A DNA stretch of 64,000 bases from an uncultured Prevotellaceae bacterium (GCA_946415645.1 CAMKTJ010000007.1:26344-90343), one strand, 5' to 3'. Shown: positions 37,239-48,643, counted from the first letter of the stretch. Made by a program: numbers and translations. Notes: generated by a model not told the origin, from the letters alone.

Positions 37239-38642
37239 ATGGGAGCAGAAAAGGACATTATCGTTGCCGTGGAACTAGGTTCCACCGCCATTCGTGCCAT
37301 TGCTGGTAAAAGGGAACCAGACGGTACCATGCGAATCTTAGCAATTGCTCAAGAGGAAACTACTGATTCTATTCGTAAAGGACTGGTTGACAACATCGAC
37401 AAGACAACACAGGCCATATCGCATGTTGTAAAGAAAATCAATGAGGAACTGGGCATCTATGTCACACGAGTATTTGTGGGATTGTCCGGTCAGTCACTGA
37501 GGACAATGGAAAACAAAGTTCCATACCAGTTCGCAGAAAAAACCATCATCACCAATGATGTAATCGACCAACTCAAGGAAATCAATAACGACGTAGTATA
37601 TCCCCAGGCTAAGATCCACGATGTAATCCCACAAGAGTACAGGATAGGAAACCGCAATGTTCAGGATCCCGTAGGCATGCAGTGCGAGCATATTGAAGCA
37701 CGCTTTATCAACGTTGTTGCCCGCACTGGCGTCAGCGATAACATTGAAAGATGTATAAAGAATGCCGGACTCGAGATGGCCGACCTTTTCATCTCACCCA
37801 TTTGTCTGGCAGACTGCCTGCTTTCAGCTAACGAGAAACGATCAGGATGCGCATTAGTGGATATGGGTGCTGATACCACAACTATTTCCGTCTATTACTC
37901 CAATATCCTGCGACACCTTGTTGTCATACCATTGGGAGGCAACAATGTAACCACCGATATTACTACAAAGAGTATTGAACAAGGAGAGGCCGAACAGCTG
38001 AAACTGAAATATGGTACTGCATGGCACGAGAGCGAGGAAGAACCCAGTAAGAATAAGATACAGATTAGCTTTGACCGAACCATTACAGAAGATGAGCTTT
38101 CCAACATCATAGAGGCCAGATACGAGGAAATCATCGTTAACATCTGGGCACACATCGAGCCCTACAAAGACAAGTTACTTTCCGGCATCTTACTGACCGG
38201 TGGAGCTAGTAAGGCAAAAAACCTTACAACGGCAATTAAAGAATGTACACATTTCGACAAACAGATTCGCCTTACTAAAGGCCTGCCAGTTGATATCACT
38301 TTGGCTCCCAACGTACACATTACAGAGGATAGTAACTTGTACACGCTTATGGCCCTGTTGTTGAAAGGCGACCAGAACTGTACCGGAGAGACTCCATCTG
38401 CCCCACAGGACTTCTTTACAGAAGATGTCAAGGAGGAAACTGTAGAAGAGAAGGTTGTAACACCAAACGAGCCTGTTGTTGAGGAAGGAAAAGACACTAC
38501 TCCAACAGAACAGCCCGCAGAAACTGAGACACCAAAGAAGGAAGGCGGAGCAAAAAATAAGATACGCAGATTCTTCAAAGCCATCAACAATATGCTGAGT
38601 GAGCCAGAAGAAGATGAGGAAGAGAAAAATGACGAAAAATAA
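37239..38642 (+). CDS. ftsA: Division protein FtsA with acidic tail
   Basis: This 467-residue actin-like protein tethers FtsZ. ATPase motifs are ELGSTAIRAIAG, VDMGADTTTISVY and LTGGASKAKNL. After residue 385 comes a Glu/Thr/Pro-rich linker and then a basic amphipathic segment (NKIRRFFKAINNMLSE) that fits a membrane-targeting helix. An acidic tail of about 14 residues (EPEEDEEEKNDEK) follows it. In E. coli the helix is at the very end, so the tail is a difference. Next gene is ftsZ, 20 bp downstream. Confidence 0.95.
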   Translation: MGAEKDIIVAVELGSTAIRAIAGKREPDGTMRILAIAQEETTDSIRKGLVDNIDKTTQAISHVVKKINEELGIYVTRVFVGLSGQSLRTMENKVPYQFAEKTIITNDVIDQLKEINNDVVYPQAKIHDVIPQEYRIGNRNVQDPVGMQCEHIEARFINVVARTGVSDNIERCIKNAGLEMADLFISPICLADCLLSANEKRSGCALVDMGADTTTISVYYSNILRHLVVIPLGGNNVTTDITTKSIEQGEAEQLKLKYGTAWHESEEEPSKNKIQISFDRTITEDELSNIIEARYEEIIVNIWAHIEPYKDKLLSGILLTGGASKAKNLTTAIKECTHFDKQIRLTKGLPVDITLAPNVHITEDSNLYTLMALLLKGDQNCTGETPSAPQDFFTEDVKEETVEEKVVTPNEPVVEEGKDTTPTEQPAETETPKKEGGAKNKIRRFFKAINNMLSEPEEDEEEKNDEK

Positions 38643-38662
38643 CAGTTAAAGCAGAATATATT

Positions 38663-39979
38663 ATGGCTGACAGTATTAATTTTAACAACGGAGGCATCTC
38701 TTTTAATTTCGAGTCAAAAGCCTCTCAAAGCATCATCAAGGTTATTGGTGTTGGTGGTGGTGGCGGCAATGCCGTTAATCACATGTATCGTGAAGGTATT
38801 CACGATGTCACTTATGTACTCTGCAACACAGACAAGAAAGCTCTGAGTGACTCCCCCATCCCTAACCACCTTCAGTTAGGCAAGGACGGTCTTGGAGCCG
38901 GAAACCGTCCCGAGAAGGCCAGACAGGCAGCCATGGAGAGCATGGACGAGATAAAGGAAATGCTCAACGATGGAACACGTATGGTCTTTATCACTGCTGG
39001 TATGGGTGGAGGTACCGGTACCGGAGCTGCTCCTATCATTGCTCAGTGCGCCAAGGACGCAGGCATTCTTACTGTAGGTATTGTAACAATCCCCTTCAAA
39101 TTCGAAGGTAACAAGAAAATCAATCAGGCCTTGGACGGTGTAGAGGAAATATCCAAGCACGTTGATGCCCTTTTGGTTATCAATAACGAGCGACTACGTG
39201 AAATCTATCCAGAGCTAACCGTGCTGACAGCTTTCGCCAAAGCTGATGACACACTTAGCATTGCTGCCAAGAGTATTGCCGAGATTATTACCATGCACGG
39301 TATCATGAACCTCGACTTCCAGGATGTAACAACCGTATTGAAAGATGGGGGTGTTGCTATTATGAGTACAGGATATGGCGAGGGCGAGAACCGCGTTACA
39401 AAGGCTATCAACGAAGCTCTGAACAGCCCCCTGTTAAACAACAATGACATCTTCAACTCCAAGAAGGTCCTGTTGAATATCAATTTCTGCAGTGATAATG
39501 AAAACGAGAACCTGATGATGGAGGAGATAAATGAGGTTCACGACTTTATGAGCAAGTTCCGCGAGGATGTAGAAACCAAATGGGGCTTGGCAACCGACAG
39601 TTCATTAGGCAACAAGGTTAAGATCACACTTCTTGCAACCGGCTTCGGACTGCAGAACGTACCTGGCATGCCTGAATTAACTGAACAGCAGTCACGTGAG
39701 AAAGCTGTCTACGAAACAGAGAAGCAGCAGAAAGAGATTGAAAGAATGGAGCAGTACTACGGAACTGAAAATTCTTCACCACGACGTCGTCGCTATTTCC
39801 ATATATTCAAAGACGAAGAATTAGACAACGATGACATCATTTCCATGATTGAGACATTGCCTACCTACCGTCGCACAAAAGAGGACCTTAACAAACTCTC
39901 CTCTGCAAAATCAACAATCCCTCCTGTTGAACAGAAAGAAGAAACGGGTTTTGAGGATAGCCTAACGTTCAATTTTTAA
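38663..39979 (+). CDS. ftsZ: Tubulin-like division GTPase FtsZ
   Basis: This 438-residue protein has the GTP loop [12 protein letters not shown] at about 113-124 and the T7 loop NLDFQDV. After the core comes an acidic, Arg-containing C-terminal region ([20 protein letters not shown]), which is the likely FtsA-binding peptide, and then about 33 more residues ending in DSLTFNF. A frame extension past the binding peptide is unusual compared with E. coli but may be normal for the group. Confidence 0.97.
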   Translation: MADSINFNNGGISFNFESKASQSIIKVIGVGGGGGNAVNHMYREGIHDVTYVLCNTDKKALSDSPIPNHLQLGKDGLGAGNRPEKARQAAMESMDEIKEMLNDGTRMVFITAGMGGGTGTGAAPIIAQCAKDAGILTVGIVTIPFKFEGNKKINQALDGVEEISKHVDALLVINNERLREIYPELTVLTAFAKADDTLSIAAKSIAEIITMHGIMNLDFQDVTTVLKDGGVAIMSTGYGEGENRVTKAINEALNSPLLNNNDIFNSKKVLLNINFCSDNENENLMMEEINEVHDFMSKFREDVETKWGLATDSSLGNKVKITLLATGFGLQNVPGMPELTEQQSREKAVYETEKQQKEIERMEQYYGTENSSPRRRRYFHIFKDEELDNDDIISMIETLPTYRRTKEDLNKLSSAKSTIPPVEQKEETGFEDSLTFNF

Positions 39980-39996
39980 TTTCAATCATAAAAAAG

Positions 39997-40443
39997 ATGT
40001 TATTTGAACAGGTAAGCAGCGATATTGTTGCTGCAATGAAAGCAAAGGATAAAATCCGACTGATGGCATTAAGAAACATAAAGAAGTACTTCATCGAAGC
40101 CAAGACACAGCCTGGAGCTAATGACGAACTTACAGATGAGAATGCCATCAAGATTCTTGCCAAGATGGCAAAACAAGGCAGAGACACAGCCGCATTGTAT
40201 GTCAGCCAGTCACGTCAGGATTTGGCAGATGACGAATTGGCCCAGGTTGCTGTCATCGAGGAATACCTCCCCAAGCAACTGACAGCAGAGGAACTCAAAG
40301 CAGAACTTACTGCCATCATAGCTGAGGTAGGAGCAACCTCGGCAAAGGATATGGGACGCGTTATGGGTGTTGCCTCCAAGAAACTGGCAGGCAAAGCCGA
40401 GGGACGCACCATCAGCGCAATGGTTAAGGAATTGCTTAACTAA
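39997..40443 (+). CDS. GatB/YqeY domain protein
   Basis: This 148-residue helical protein of the YqeY family is related to the tRNA-binding tail of GatB. Family motifs are LFEQVSSDIVAAMKAKD, RLMALRNI and the closing AKDMGRVMGVASKKLAGKAEG. The role is unclear, perhaps linked to tRNA-dependent amidation. It is 17 bp after ftsZ and its stop overlaps that of recO, which comes from the other strand. Confidence 0.92.
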   Translation: MLFEQVSSDIVAAMKAKDKIRLMALRNIKKYFIEAKTQPGANDELTDENAIKILAKMAKQGRDTAALYVSQSRQDLADDELAQVAVIEEYLPKQLTAEELKAELTAIIAEVGATSAKDMGRVMGVASKKLAGKAEGRTISAMVKELLN

Positions 40444-41174
40444 GAGAATACCGTCCGTAGCACATCCAAGGATTTCATCTCCGGGAATTCTGGGATGTGC
40501 ACGCGATAGTAATCTATCAATGTATCCAACACTTTAGCTCGTTGCTGGCGGCTAAACCGGAATAGGTGCATTGATGCATAATCCATCCTAAGCAGGAAAG
40601 GCAGGAATGCCGAATCTTCAGCATTCAGGTACTGATTATGCATAGGCAAACTCCCCACCATCGCAGCCTCACGCATGTCAAAGACCTTTCCTTTATCATA
40701 ATCCTGAATATTTGGCCAGAAGCCCAGAAAGCGCGTCAGGCGCAGCAAAAAAACAAGGTGGTAATTCGACAAGCCTTTCTGTGACCTATCCAACCATTGC
40801 AGGCTGTTACACAGATACTGGAACAATGGTGCATTCTCCATCTCATGTCTTAGGACGTAGTACAAGAACTCCGCTAAAAATAGTGCCTCAGTACTCTTTA
40901 CAGGATCGTATGGCAAAGATTCATAAGGGATGTGCAACTTCATATCGCTAATCCGTTGTAAAGCCTGATTGGGGCGAAAATCAAAATCCAATTCCAGAAT
41001 ATTCAACGGACGCAGAAGTAAAGTCTTAACATTACTGCGTTTTTGTTTGGGCATCTTAACTAAGAAACCAACATTCCCGTGCTGCAAAGTGTAGATATTT
41101 ACAATAACACTCTCGTCGTTGTACTTGACTTGATGCAACACTATTCCAATCGTTCTTTCTAACATGCCTGCCAA
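40440..41174 (-). CDS. recO: DNA repair protein RecO
   Basis: This 244-residue protein has the RecO N-terminal OB-fold (GIVLHQVKYNDESVIVNIYT, then GNVGFLVKMPKQ) and the helical C-terminal region. RecO loads RecA with RecR on SSB-coated DNA. The zinc-binding Cys set of some RecO proteins is not seen. It runs against the YqeY gene with a 4-bp stop overlap. Confidence 0.93.
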   Translation of the reverse strand: MAGMLERTIGIVLHQVKYNDESVIVNIYTLQHGNVGFLVKMPKQKRSNVKTLLLRPLNILELDFDFRPNQALQRISDMKLHIPYESLPYDPVKSTEALFLAEFLYYVLRHEMENAPLFQYLCNSLQWLDRSQKGLSNYHLVFLLRLTRFLGFWPNIQDYDKGKVFDMREAAMVGSLPMHNQYLNAEDSAFLPFLLRMDYASMHLFRFSRQQRAKVLDTLIDYYRVHIPEFPEMKSLDVLRTVFS

Positions 41175-41270
41175 TACAGTTTTATAATGTAAAGTTACAC
41201 ATAAAAAGTAACAAATCCATACTTACAAGAGTATTTTTGCAGTTCAAAAGACATTTTTCTTCAAAAATAT

Positions 41271-41301
41271 TTTGTCAGTCAACGAAAAAGGCATACCTTT
41301 G
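41271..41301 (+). promoter_or_regulatory. Promoter of tRNA-Glu and rpsT
   Basis: TTTG at 41271-41274, a 19-bp spacer and TACCTTTG at 41294-41301 match the Bacteroidales consensus. The tRNA starts 55 bp after the -7 box. Confidence 0.85.
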
Positions 41302-41355
41302 CAACCGCAATTGAGGAGACTCCCTCAAAAGCACTGGCTCAAAAGCCGAAGGTTC

Positions 41356-41427
41356 GGTCCCTTCGTCTATCGGTTAGGACGAGAGATTTTCATTCTCTAA
41401 AGAGGAGTTCGACTCTCCTAGGGACTA
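41356..41427 (+). tRNA. tRNA-Glu (UUC)
   Basis: Acceptor arms are GGTCCCT (41356-41362) and AGGGACT (41420-41426), with one G-U pair; the discriminator is A. The anticodon arm AGAGA-TTTTCAT-TCTCT carries TTC. The T arm is GGAG-TTCGACTC-TCC type. The 3' CCA is not encoded. rpsT follows after 30 bp, so both are probably cut from one transcript. Confidence 0.95.
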
Positions 41428-41457
41428 CAATAGAATAAAAATAAAACAAAACTCAAA

Positions 41458-41712
41458 ATGGCTAATCACAAATCATCAGTCAAGAGAATCCGTCAGGAGG
41501 AGAAAAGAAGACTCCACAACAGATATTACGCCAAGACAATGCGTAATGCTGTACGCAAATTGCGTGCAACCACAGACAAGGCTGCAGCTATCGAATTGTT
41601 CCCAAGCGTTCAGAAGGCTTTGGACAAGTTGGCAAAGGTAAACGTTATTCACAAGAATAAGGCTGCTAACCTGAAGTCTAAGCTGGCTCACCACATTCAG
41701 AAGTTGGCTTAA
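41458..41712 (+). CDS. rpsT: 30S ribosomal protein bS20
   Basis: This 84-residue basic helical protein has the family opening [18 protein letters not shown] and the pattern [20 protein letters not shown]. It binds 16S rRNA early in assembly. It follows tRNA-Glu in the same transcript and ends in a strong terminator. Confidence 0.98.
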   Translation: MANHKSSVKRIRQEEKRRLHNRYYAKTMRNAVRKLRATTDKAAAIELFPSVQKALDKLAKVNVIHKNKAANLKSKLAHHIQKLA

Positions 41713-41742
41713 CAAGCACTCTTTTTGTCATAGCGGACACAT

Positions 41743-41778
41743 AAAGGCAGTTTCCTATAGGAAGCTGCCTTTTTTGTT
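41743..41778 (+). terminator. Terminator after rpsT
   Basis: A 13-bp stem (41743-41755 with 41760-41772, one G-U pair) and a four-base loop are followed by a T-rich run (41771-41780). Confidence 0.9.
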
Positions 41779-41869
41779 TTCTTTTCCCAACTAATCACAA
41801 TTCAAATTAAGGAATTGAAATACTTTTCTAAAATACTTCCGCTCGGGAATAAAAAATAAACAAGTTTAT

Positions 41870-41900
41870 TTTGTATTCACTTTGCTTTTTTGTATCTTTG
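41870..41900 (+). promoter_or_regulatory. gyrB promoter
   Basis: TTTG at 41870-41873, a 19-bp spacer and TATCTTTG at 41893-41900 form a consensus Bacteroidales promoter, 27 bp before the gyrB ATG. Confidence 0.85.
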
Positions 41901-41912
41901 TACCAAATTTAA

Positions 41913-43895
<1,983 letters not shown>

Positions 43896-43917
43896 CAGTT
43901 AATAAAAACAGATATAG

Positions 43918-43948
43918 AAAAGGGGTGCCGCTTGGCACCCCTTTCTTA
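43918..43948. terminator. Bidirectional terminator between gyrB and the convergent gene
   Basis: AAAGGGGTGCC-GCTT-GGCACCCCTTT is a perfect stem of 11 bp with a four-base loop, ending in T-rich sequence on the plus strand and A-rich sequence before it. It can stop transcripts from both sides; the other gene ends at 43949. Confidence 0.88.
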
Positions 43949-44467
43949 TTATAAGTCTATGTATTCATACGTGTTACCAACCGTTTGGAGATAACGCTCA
44001 AAATCCTCCCGTCTTATCACCACCGTTCCCCTGCAATCATTGGGATGGAAACTCAGGGTATCTGCATCCTTCAAACGGCTGTCAAGGAAAAGATGCACGT
44101 GATGCTCCACATCATTAATCAAGCCAAAGGGAGAAACACTACCAGGTTCAAGCCCCAGATAGCGCATCATTCGCTCAGGTGATGCGAAAGACAATTTCCC
44201 CGGTGCATTCTTACCCTGTGCCACTAATGAAGCTTTGAGACGGTGTTCCAAGTCATGAATGTCCAAGTCATAGTCGCAATGAAAGCACACCAGATAATGC
44301 TGGTTACCTTTATGATTACGCAGGAAGATATTCTTGCAGTGCACACTACCATCATCCTTCCACCATCGCTTGGCTTCTTCAATGGTTTTTCCTTCCGGAT
44401 GATTATAATTGGTGAAGGGAATTCCATGTCCCCTCAAATAAGTAAGAACCAGTTCTTCTCTTTCCAT
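43949..44467 (-). CDS. YbaK/ProX-type aminoacyl-tRNA deacylase
   Basis: This 172-residue protein has the YbaK editing-domain pattern of stand-alone prolyl-tRNA deacylases: HPEGKTIEEAKRWWKD, KNIFLRNHKGNQHYLV, GLEPGSVSPFGLIND and HHVHLFLDSRL. It should remove alanine wrongly attached to tRNA-Pro. It lies 10 bp after the DUF3109 gene in a run with ung. Confidence 0.92.
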   Translation of the reverse strand: MEREELVLTYLRGHGIPFTNYNHPEGKTIEEAKRWWKDDGSVHCKNIFLRNHKGNQHYLVCFHCDYDLDIHDLEHRLKASLVAQGKNAPGKLSFASPERMMRYLGLEPGSVSPFGLINDVEHHVHLFLDSRLKDADTLSFHPNDCRGTVVIRREDFERYLQTVGNTYEYIDL

Positions 44468-44477
44468 AAGAATGTGG

Positions 44478-45053
44478 TTATAAATAATGCTGTTTCTGCA
44501 ATTCCTCTACAACTGTTTCCAGTTCCTTGTACCATGCCTCGCCAAAACGGCGGATAAGAGGCTCTTTCAAGAACTGATAGACACGGATATTTAGTTCCTT
44601 ACCCAAAGCCATGGCATCCTTGCAGATATCCCAACGATGATAGTTGATACCAACCAGGCTGCCCATCTTCTTTTCACGTATGGGATATAGGTGACAACTG
44701 ATGGGGCGTTGAGCCAGTAGACAACCTTTAGGGCCACGAAAACAGCAGTCACAGCTACCTATAATACTGGTCACCATCTCACCCTCAGGGTCTGTATAGG
44801 CAACACCCTGCTTGTCTATTATAGCCTGTGCCTGAGCGCTCAACTGAGGCCAGATATTGTCCAATTCACTCTCAATGTAGCAAATCTCGTCAAGGGTTAC
44901 AGGTGCTCCTGCATCCCCTTCCTCACAACAACGGCCCTGGCATTTCTGAATATCGCAACAGAAAAACTCCGTCACAATATCAGTATGCACAATCACATCG
45001 CCCACCATCAGCATGGGCGGTAGTTCCTTACCACTGTATGGGTTGCTGTCCAT
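44478..45053 (-). CDS. DUF3109 cysteine-rich protein
   Basis: The ATG at 45053 (MDSNPYSGKELPPMLMVGDV) is preferred; a longer frame adds 21 residues and runs deep into ung. The 191-residue product has clustered cysteines: CCDIQKCQGRCCEEGD, GSCDCCFRGPKGCLL and RPISCHLYPI. These resemble the YkgJ/DUF3109 metal-binding type, so an Fe-S or zinc site is likely. The function is unknown. The start overlaps the end of ung by 26 bp. Confidence 0.85.
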   Translation of the reverse strand: MDSNPYSGKELPPMLMVGDVIVHTDIVTEFFCCDIQKCQGRCCEEGDAGAPVTLDEICYIESELDNIWPQLSAQAQAIIDKQGVAYTDPEGEMVTSIIGSCDCCFRGPKGCLLAQRPISCHLYPIREKKMGSLVGINYHRWDICKDAMALGKELNIRVYQFLKEPLIRRFGEAWYKELETVVEELQKQHYL

Positions 45054-45690
45054 GTGCTTGCAGGTATTGATTGCAAAGGTTAAAGTGATTATTACCGAAG
45101 AAACCCCTATAGGCACTCAGGGGACTGGGATGAGCCGAACGCAGGATGCAATGCTTGTTTGCATCTATCAATGCAGCCTTCTTTCCTGCAGGAGCTCCCC
45201 ACAGCATGAATACCAGGCCCTCTCGTTCACGACTTAGCGTACTGATAACGGCATCTGTGAATGTCTCCCAGCCATGTCCACTATGACTGAAAGCCTGATG
45301 CTCGCGCACACTCAGACAAGTGTTCAACAGGAACACGCCCTGCTGAGCCCATCTCGTCAGGTTGCCACTCTGGGGTATGGGAGCACCTGTTTCAGCCTCA
45401 ATCTCCTTGAAAATATTCTGTAGCGAAGGAGGGAACTGCACCCCATCATTCACACTGAAGCAGAGCCCGTGTGCCTGATTAGGTTCATGATAAGGGTCCT
45501 GCCCCAGGATAACCACCCGCACCTTATCAAACGGAGTAGTATCAAAGGCATTGAAGATCAGTTTTCCCGGCGGGTAACAAACGCAGGAGCCATACTCCGA
45601 GCGAACGAACTGTGTCAGTTCCTCAAAGTATGGCTTCTCAAATTCTTTATCAAGACGAGCCTTCCAGCTCTCTTCAATCCTTACATTCAT
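45028..45690 (-). CDS. ung: Uracil-DNA glycosylase
   Basis: The ATG at 45690 (MNVRIEESWK) fits the family length (220 residues); an ATG 21 bp upstream lies in a repeat word. Family I motifs are intact: GQDPYHEPNQAHGLCFSV with the catalytic Asp, LLNTCLSV and the Leu loop HPSPLSAYRGFFG. It removes uracil from DNA, acting in concert with dUTPase. Confidence 0.96.
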   Translation of the reverse strand: MNVRIEESWKARLDKEFEKPYFEELTQFVRSEYGSCVCYPPGKLIFNAFDTTPFDKVRVVILGQDPYHEPNQAHGLCFSVNDGVQFPPSLQNIFKEIEAETGAPIPQSGNLTRWAQQGVFLLNTCLSVREHQAFSHSGHGWETFTDAVISTLSREREGLVFMLWGAPAGKKAALIDANKHCILRSAHPSPLSAYRGFFGNNHFNLCNQYLQAHGQQPIQW

Positions 45691-45757
45691 TGAACATTGA
45701 GCATTGAGCATTGAACATTAGCACTCGTCCCCCGCCCTGAAGGGAGGGATGGGGAGA
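45691..45757. repeat. Low-complexity leader words before ung
   Basis: The spacer between gpmI and ung holds CATTGAACATTGAGCATTGA, shared with the sufC leader (about 61562-61595). It also holds a G/C-rich segment with AAGGGAGGGATGGGGAG that resembles the one before rnhB (about 58322-58345). Confidence 0.65.
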
Positions 45758-45760
45758 GTC

Positions 45761-47278
45761 CTATTTAATCAGGTTCTTACCTGTCATGTCGGCAGGCTGC
45801 TCCAGACCCATGATGTGCAGGATGCTGGGAGCAACATCGGCCAGCACACCGTTCTCCACCTTAGCGTCCTTGTTCTCTGTAACGTAAATGAAGGGTACTG
45901 CATTCAGTGAGTGAGCAGTGTTAGGAGTACCGTCTGAGTTCAATGCGTTATCAGCATTACCATGGTCGGCAATGATGATGGTCTCGTAACCAACCTCTTT
46001 AGCGGTCTCAACTACCTCGTTCACGCACTTATCAACTGCCTTGACAGCAGCCTCGATAGCCTCATAAACACCAGTGTGGCCTACCATATCACCGTTAGCG
46101 AAGTTCACTACGATGAAGTCGTATTTATCCTCCTTGATGGCAGCTACCAACTTGTCCTTTACCTCGAAGGCACTCATCTCAGGCTTCAAGTCATAGGTTG
46201 CAACCTTGGGACTGGCAACCAGGATGCGCTCCTCACCTTCGTAGGGAGCCTCACGACCGCCGTTGAAGAAGAAAGTTACATGTGCATACTTCTCAGTCTC
46301 GGCTGTATGCAGCTGCTTCAAGCCCTTAGATGCGATGTATTCGCCCAATGTGTTGGTAACATTCTCCTTGGGGAAGAGAATGTGTACGCCCTTGAAGCTT
46401 GCATCGTATGGAGTCATACAATAGTACTGCAGACCGGGGATGGTCTTCATACCCTGCTCAGGCATATCCTGCTGAGTCAGAACGATGGTCAACTCCTTGG
46501 CACGGTCGTTGCGGTAGTTGAAGAAAATAACCACGTCACCCTCCTTGATGGTACCGTCAACCTTGCTGTTGTTGATGGGCAGGATGAACTCGTCTGTTAC
46601 ACCCTCATCATAGCTGTCCTGCATAGCAGCAACCATATCTGTAGCCTGCTTACCCTCGGCACTAACCAACAGGTCATAAGCAGTCTTTACACGCTCCCAA
46701 CGCTTGTCACGGTCCATAGCATAGAAACGACCTACAATGCTGGCAATAGCAGCGTTGCCTACCTCGGCACACTTGGCAGTAACCTGCTCAATGAAGCCCT
46801 TACCGCTCTTGGGGTCGGTATCACGACCGTCCATAAAGCAGTGAACGAAGGTATTCTGTACGTTGTATTCCTTGCCAATCTCAATTAGTTTGAACAGGTG
46901 ATCCAGTGAAGAGTGTACACCACCGTTGCTGGTCAGACCCATCAAGTGAACGTTCTTGCCGTTCAGCTGAGCATACTCGTAGGCATTTACAATCTCAGGG
47001 TTCTTCAGGATGCTGCCGTCAGCGCAGGCACGGTTAATCTTTACCAAGTCCTGATAAACGATACGACCGGCACCGATATTCAGGTGACCAACCTCAGAGT
47101 TACCCATCTGGCCGTCGGGCAAACCTACGTTCTCGCCACATGCCAGCAAGTGGCTGTTGGGATAGTTTTTCTGCAAATAATCCATGTAAGGAGTAGGAGT
47201 GTTAAAGATAACATCACCCTTACCTTTATTACCGATGCCCCAGCCGTCCAGGATCATCAAAAGTGCTTTTTTAGCCAT
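45761..47278 (-). CDS. gpmI: 2,3-bisphosphoglycerate-independent phosphoglycerate mutase
   Basis: This 505-residue dimanganese enzyme interconverts 3- and 2-phosphoglycerate. The opening [17 protein letters not shown] holds the metal Asp, [17 protein letters not shown] the catalytic Ser, and the later [17 protein letters not shown] and [12 protein letters not shown] complete the metal sites. The 489-bp region upstream holds two copies of a promoter-bearing repeat and phased palindromes, suggesting unusual control of a glycolytic gene. Confidence 0.97.
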   Translation of the reverse strand: MAKKALLMILDGWGIGNKGKGDVIFNTPTPYMDYLQKNYPNSHLLACGENVGLPDGQMGNSEVGHLNIGAGRIVYQDLVKINRACADGSILKNPEIVNAYEYAQLNGKNVHLMGLTSNGGVHSSLDHLFKLIEIGKEYNVQNTFVHCFMDGRDTDPKSGKGFIEQVTAKCAEVGNAAIASIVGRFYAMDRDKRWERVKTAYDLLVSAEGKQATDMVAAMQDSYDEGVTDEFILPINNSKVDGTIKEGDVVIFFNYRNDRAKELTIVLTQQDMPEQGMKTIPGLQYYCMTPYDASFKGVHILFPKENVTNTLGEYIASKGLKQLHTAETEKYAHVTFFFNGGREAPYEGEERILVASPKVATYDLKPEMSAFEVKDKLVAAIKEDKYDFIVVNFANGDMVGHTGVYEAIEAAVKAVDKCVNEVVETAKEVGYETIIIADHGNADNALNSDGTPNTAHSLNAVPFIYVTENKDAKVENGVLADVAPSILHIMGLEQPADMTGKNLIK

Positions 47279-47318
47279 ATTTTCCTTGTTATTTGATAGT
47301 TGTTTCTTTTTCAGGGTG

Positions 47319-47504
47319 CAAAATTACGATTAAGTGAGAGAATTTCCAAATTTATTTGAGAAAAACCGAACGCAAGTAATTTCGGCGACAGCCAAAATTA
47401 CAAATAAGTGAGAGATTATCCAAATTCATTGGAAAAAATCCGAATATAAGCAATTTCGAGGCAATGGTCAAAATTACGAAGAACTGAGTACAATCTGTAA
47501 AAAT
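47319..47504 (-). promoter_or_regulatory. Tandem 75-bp repeats carrying duplicate promoters for gpmI
   Basis: Repeat 1 is 47319-47392, repeat 2 is 47393-47468 and a partial third copy is 47469-47504, all similar (CAAAATTACx2-4AAGTGAGAGA...). On the minus strand, each of the two full copies contains TTTG, 20 bp, TAATTTTG: TTTG at 47350-47347 with TAATTTTG at 47326-47319, and TTTG at 47424-47421 with TAATTTTG at 47400-47393. The partial copy keeps only the TAATTTTG box (47476-47469). Confidence 0.75.
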
Positions 47505-47527
47505 ATTTCCAAAATCAACACCTATAC

Positions 47528-47624
47528 GTTCATAAAGTTTACCCTCGTTCTTCACCAACAATATTGAAATTGTTCATGAACGTTTTGAAATTGTTCATGA
47601 ACAATTGGGCAATCGTTCTTGAAG
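47528..47624. promoter_or_regulatory. Phased GTTCATGAAC palindromes upstream of gpmI
   Basis: GTTCATGAAC occurs at 47572-47581 and 47593-47602, 21 bp apart; the second is part of the 18-bp palindrome AATTGTTCATGAACAATT (47590-47607). Weaker forms are GTTCTTGAAG at 47615, GTTCTTCACC at 47547 and GTTCATAAAG at 47528. The two-turn spacing suggests a cooperative regulator site or, as RNA, small hairpins. No regulator is identified. Confidence 0.6.
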
Positions 47625-47767
47625 GTCTAAATGAAAGCCTCGAACGCCTTGTCAAGTTTTTTTGTCGAAATCAGACAATCCTTCATTCGCCCCTGCCCCT
47701 CACTTCTCATCAAACTACACCAACAGAGGCTGCGAATCTTTATGATCAAACTTCTTTAATGATACTG
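47625..47767. other. Intergenic remainder without a clear feature
   Basis: Between the palindromes and the end of the next gene there is only a T-run (TTTTTTT near 47656) and unassigned sequence. A plus-strand frame from 47564 crosses into the neighbouring gene antisense and is not called. Confidence 0.5.
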
Positions 47768-48643
47768 TTATTTGTCGATGGAGATTACCTGCAACTGCTC
47801 GCCCTCGTCGATGGCAGCCTTGATGTCCTTACCCCCGCTCTGTACCTTGCAACGGCTGATATCATCGCCCTCCACAGCCTCAATTTTCAGCTTTCCTATT
47901 TGTGACTTTGCCTCACGTCCTGCGACGGTCTTGACGAGATATACCCCCATGTGCAATCCCTCAAAGGCACCCTCGTTACTGCCTAAGTCGATATAAACCT
48001 CCTTCTGCTTATCCTTCTTGGCAGTGGAGCCCTCAATGATATTGGCCCGTAAAGGTTTGTACTGGTTCAAGCAGATGGTGACGCGGTTCGACAGGCGGTT
48101 GAGCGCATCACGGACAGCCTGATCGGTGGTCGAGAAATTAGAGCTGGTAGTGCCTTGGCCTTTCACCGTCTGGTTTATTATCACATCCCCTGTCTTCATG
48201 TCCTTCAGAGCAAGCACTGCCTCTGCCACACCCGTATAATAGGTAGAAACCTGAATCTTGCCCTTTGTGTCCTTCCACGTGTGTGTGCTCGATTTTGCCT
48301 GGATGTTGGTGATGTTGACATCGACGATGAGGCTACCCTCCCGGATGTCCTGGCTGAGTGGAGTGAGCGAATCATCGTAGCGGAAACGGTAAGCGGCAGA
48401 CAGTCCCTTGATAATGGCATTCTTCACATCCTCTTCATACTTTGTGGCCTGCACCGAGGTCTGCCCAGTCAGTACACCGGTCAGCACCTTTCCAACAGCC
48501 TCGCCAGCCGACATTTTCTCGTTGTGATGCGCATACTGCACATTGCCCAAGGTAATTCTATACACTTGATTCCTTCCCTCTTGACCAAAGGCGAAATTCA
48601 TGCAGCAAAAGACGGCTGCAAGCGTCATCAGAATCTTTTTCAT
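47768..48643 (-). CDS. Exported FlgT/CsgG-like protein
   Basis: The start is taken at 48643, which opens the signal peptide MKKILMTLAAVFCCMNFAFG; the longer frame runs into a hairpin. The 291-residue product has a central CsgG/LPP20-like part (ALKDMKTGDVIINQTVKGQG) and a C-terminal barrel similar to the FlgT C-terminal domain (GAFEGLHMGVYLVK, KIGxLKIxxVEG type). The fit is moderate and the function is unknown. Its signal-peptide coding block is nearly identical to those of genes at 51597 and 54556. Confidence 0.65.
   Translation of the reverse strand: MKKILMTLAAVFCCMNFAFGQEGRNQVYRITLGNVQYAHHNEKMSAGEAVGKVLTGVLTGQTSVQATKYEEDVKNAIIKGLSAAYRFRYDDSLTPLSQDIREGSLIVDVNITNIQAKSSTHTWKDTKGKIQVSTYYTGVAEAVLALKDMKTGDVIINQTVKGQGTTSSNFSTTDQAVRDALNRLSNRVTICLNQYKPLRANIIEGSTAKKDKQKEVYIDLGSNEGAFEGLHMGVYLVKTVAGREAKSQIGKLKIEAVEGDDISRCKVQSGGKDIKAAIDEGEQLQVISIDK

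Noticed and set aside
47352..47561. Minus-strand frame of 69 codons upstream of gpmI
   Set aside because: It lies across the duplicated promoter repeats and has no family features.
47564..47905. Plus-strand frame of 113 codons starting in the palindrome region
   Set aside because: Most of it is antisense to the FlgT/CsgG-like gene and its first part is made of the GTTCATGAAC repeats.
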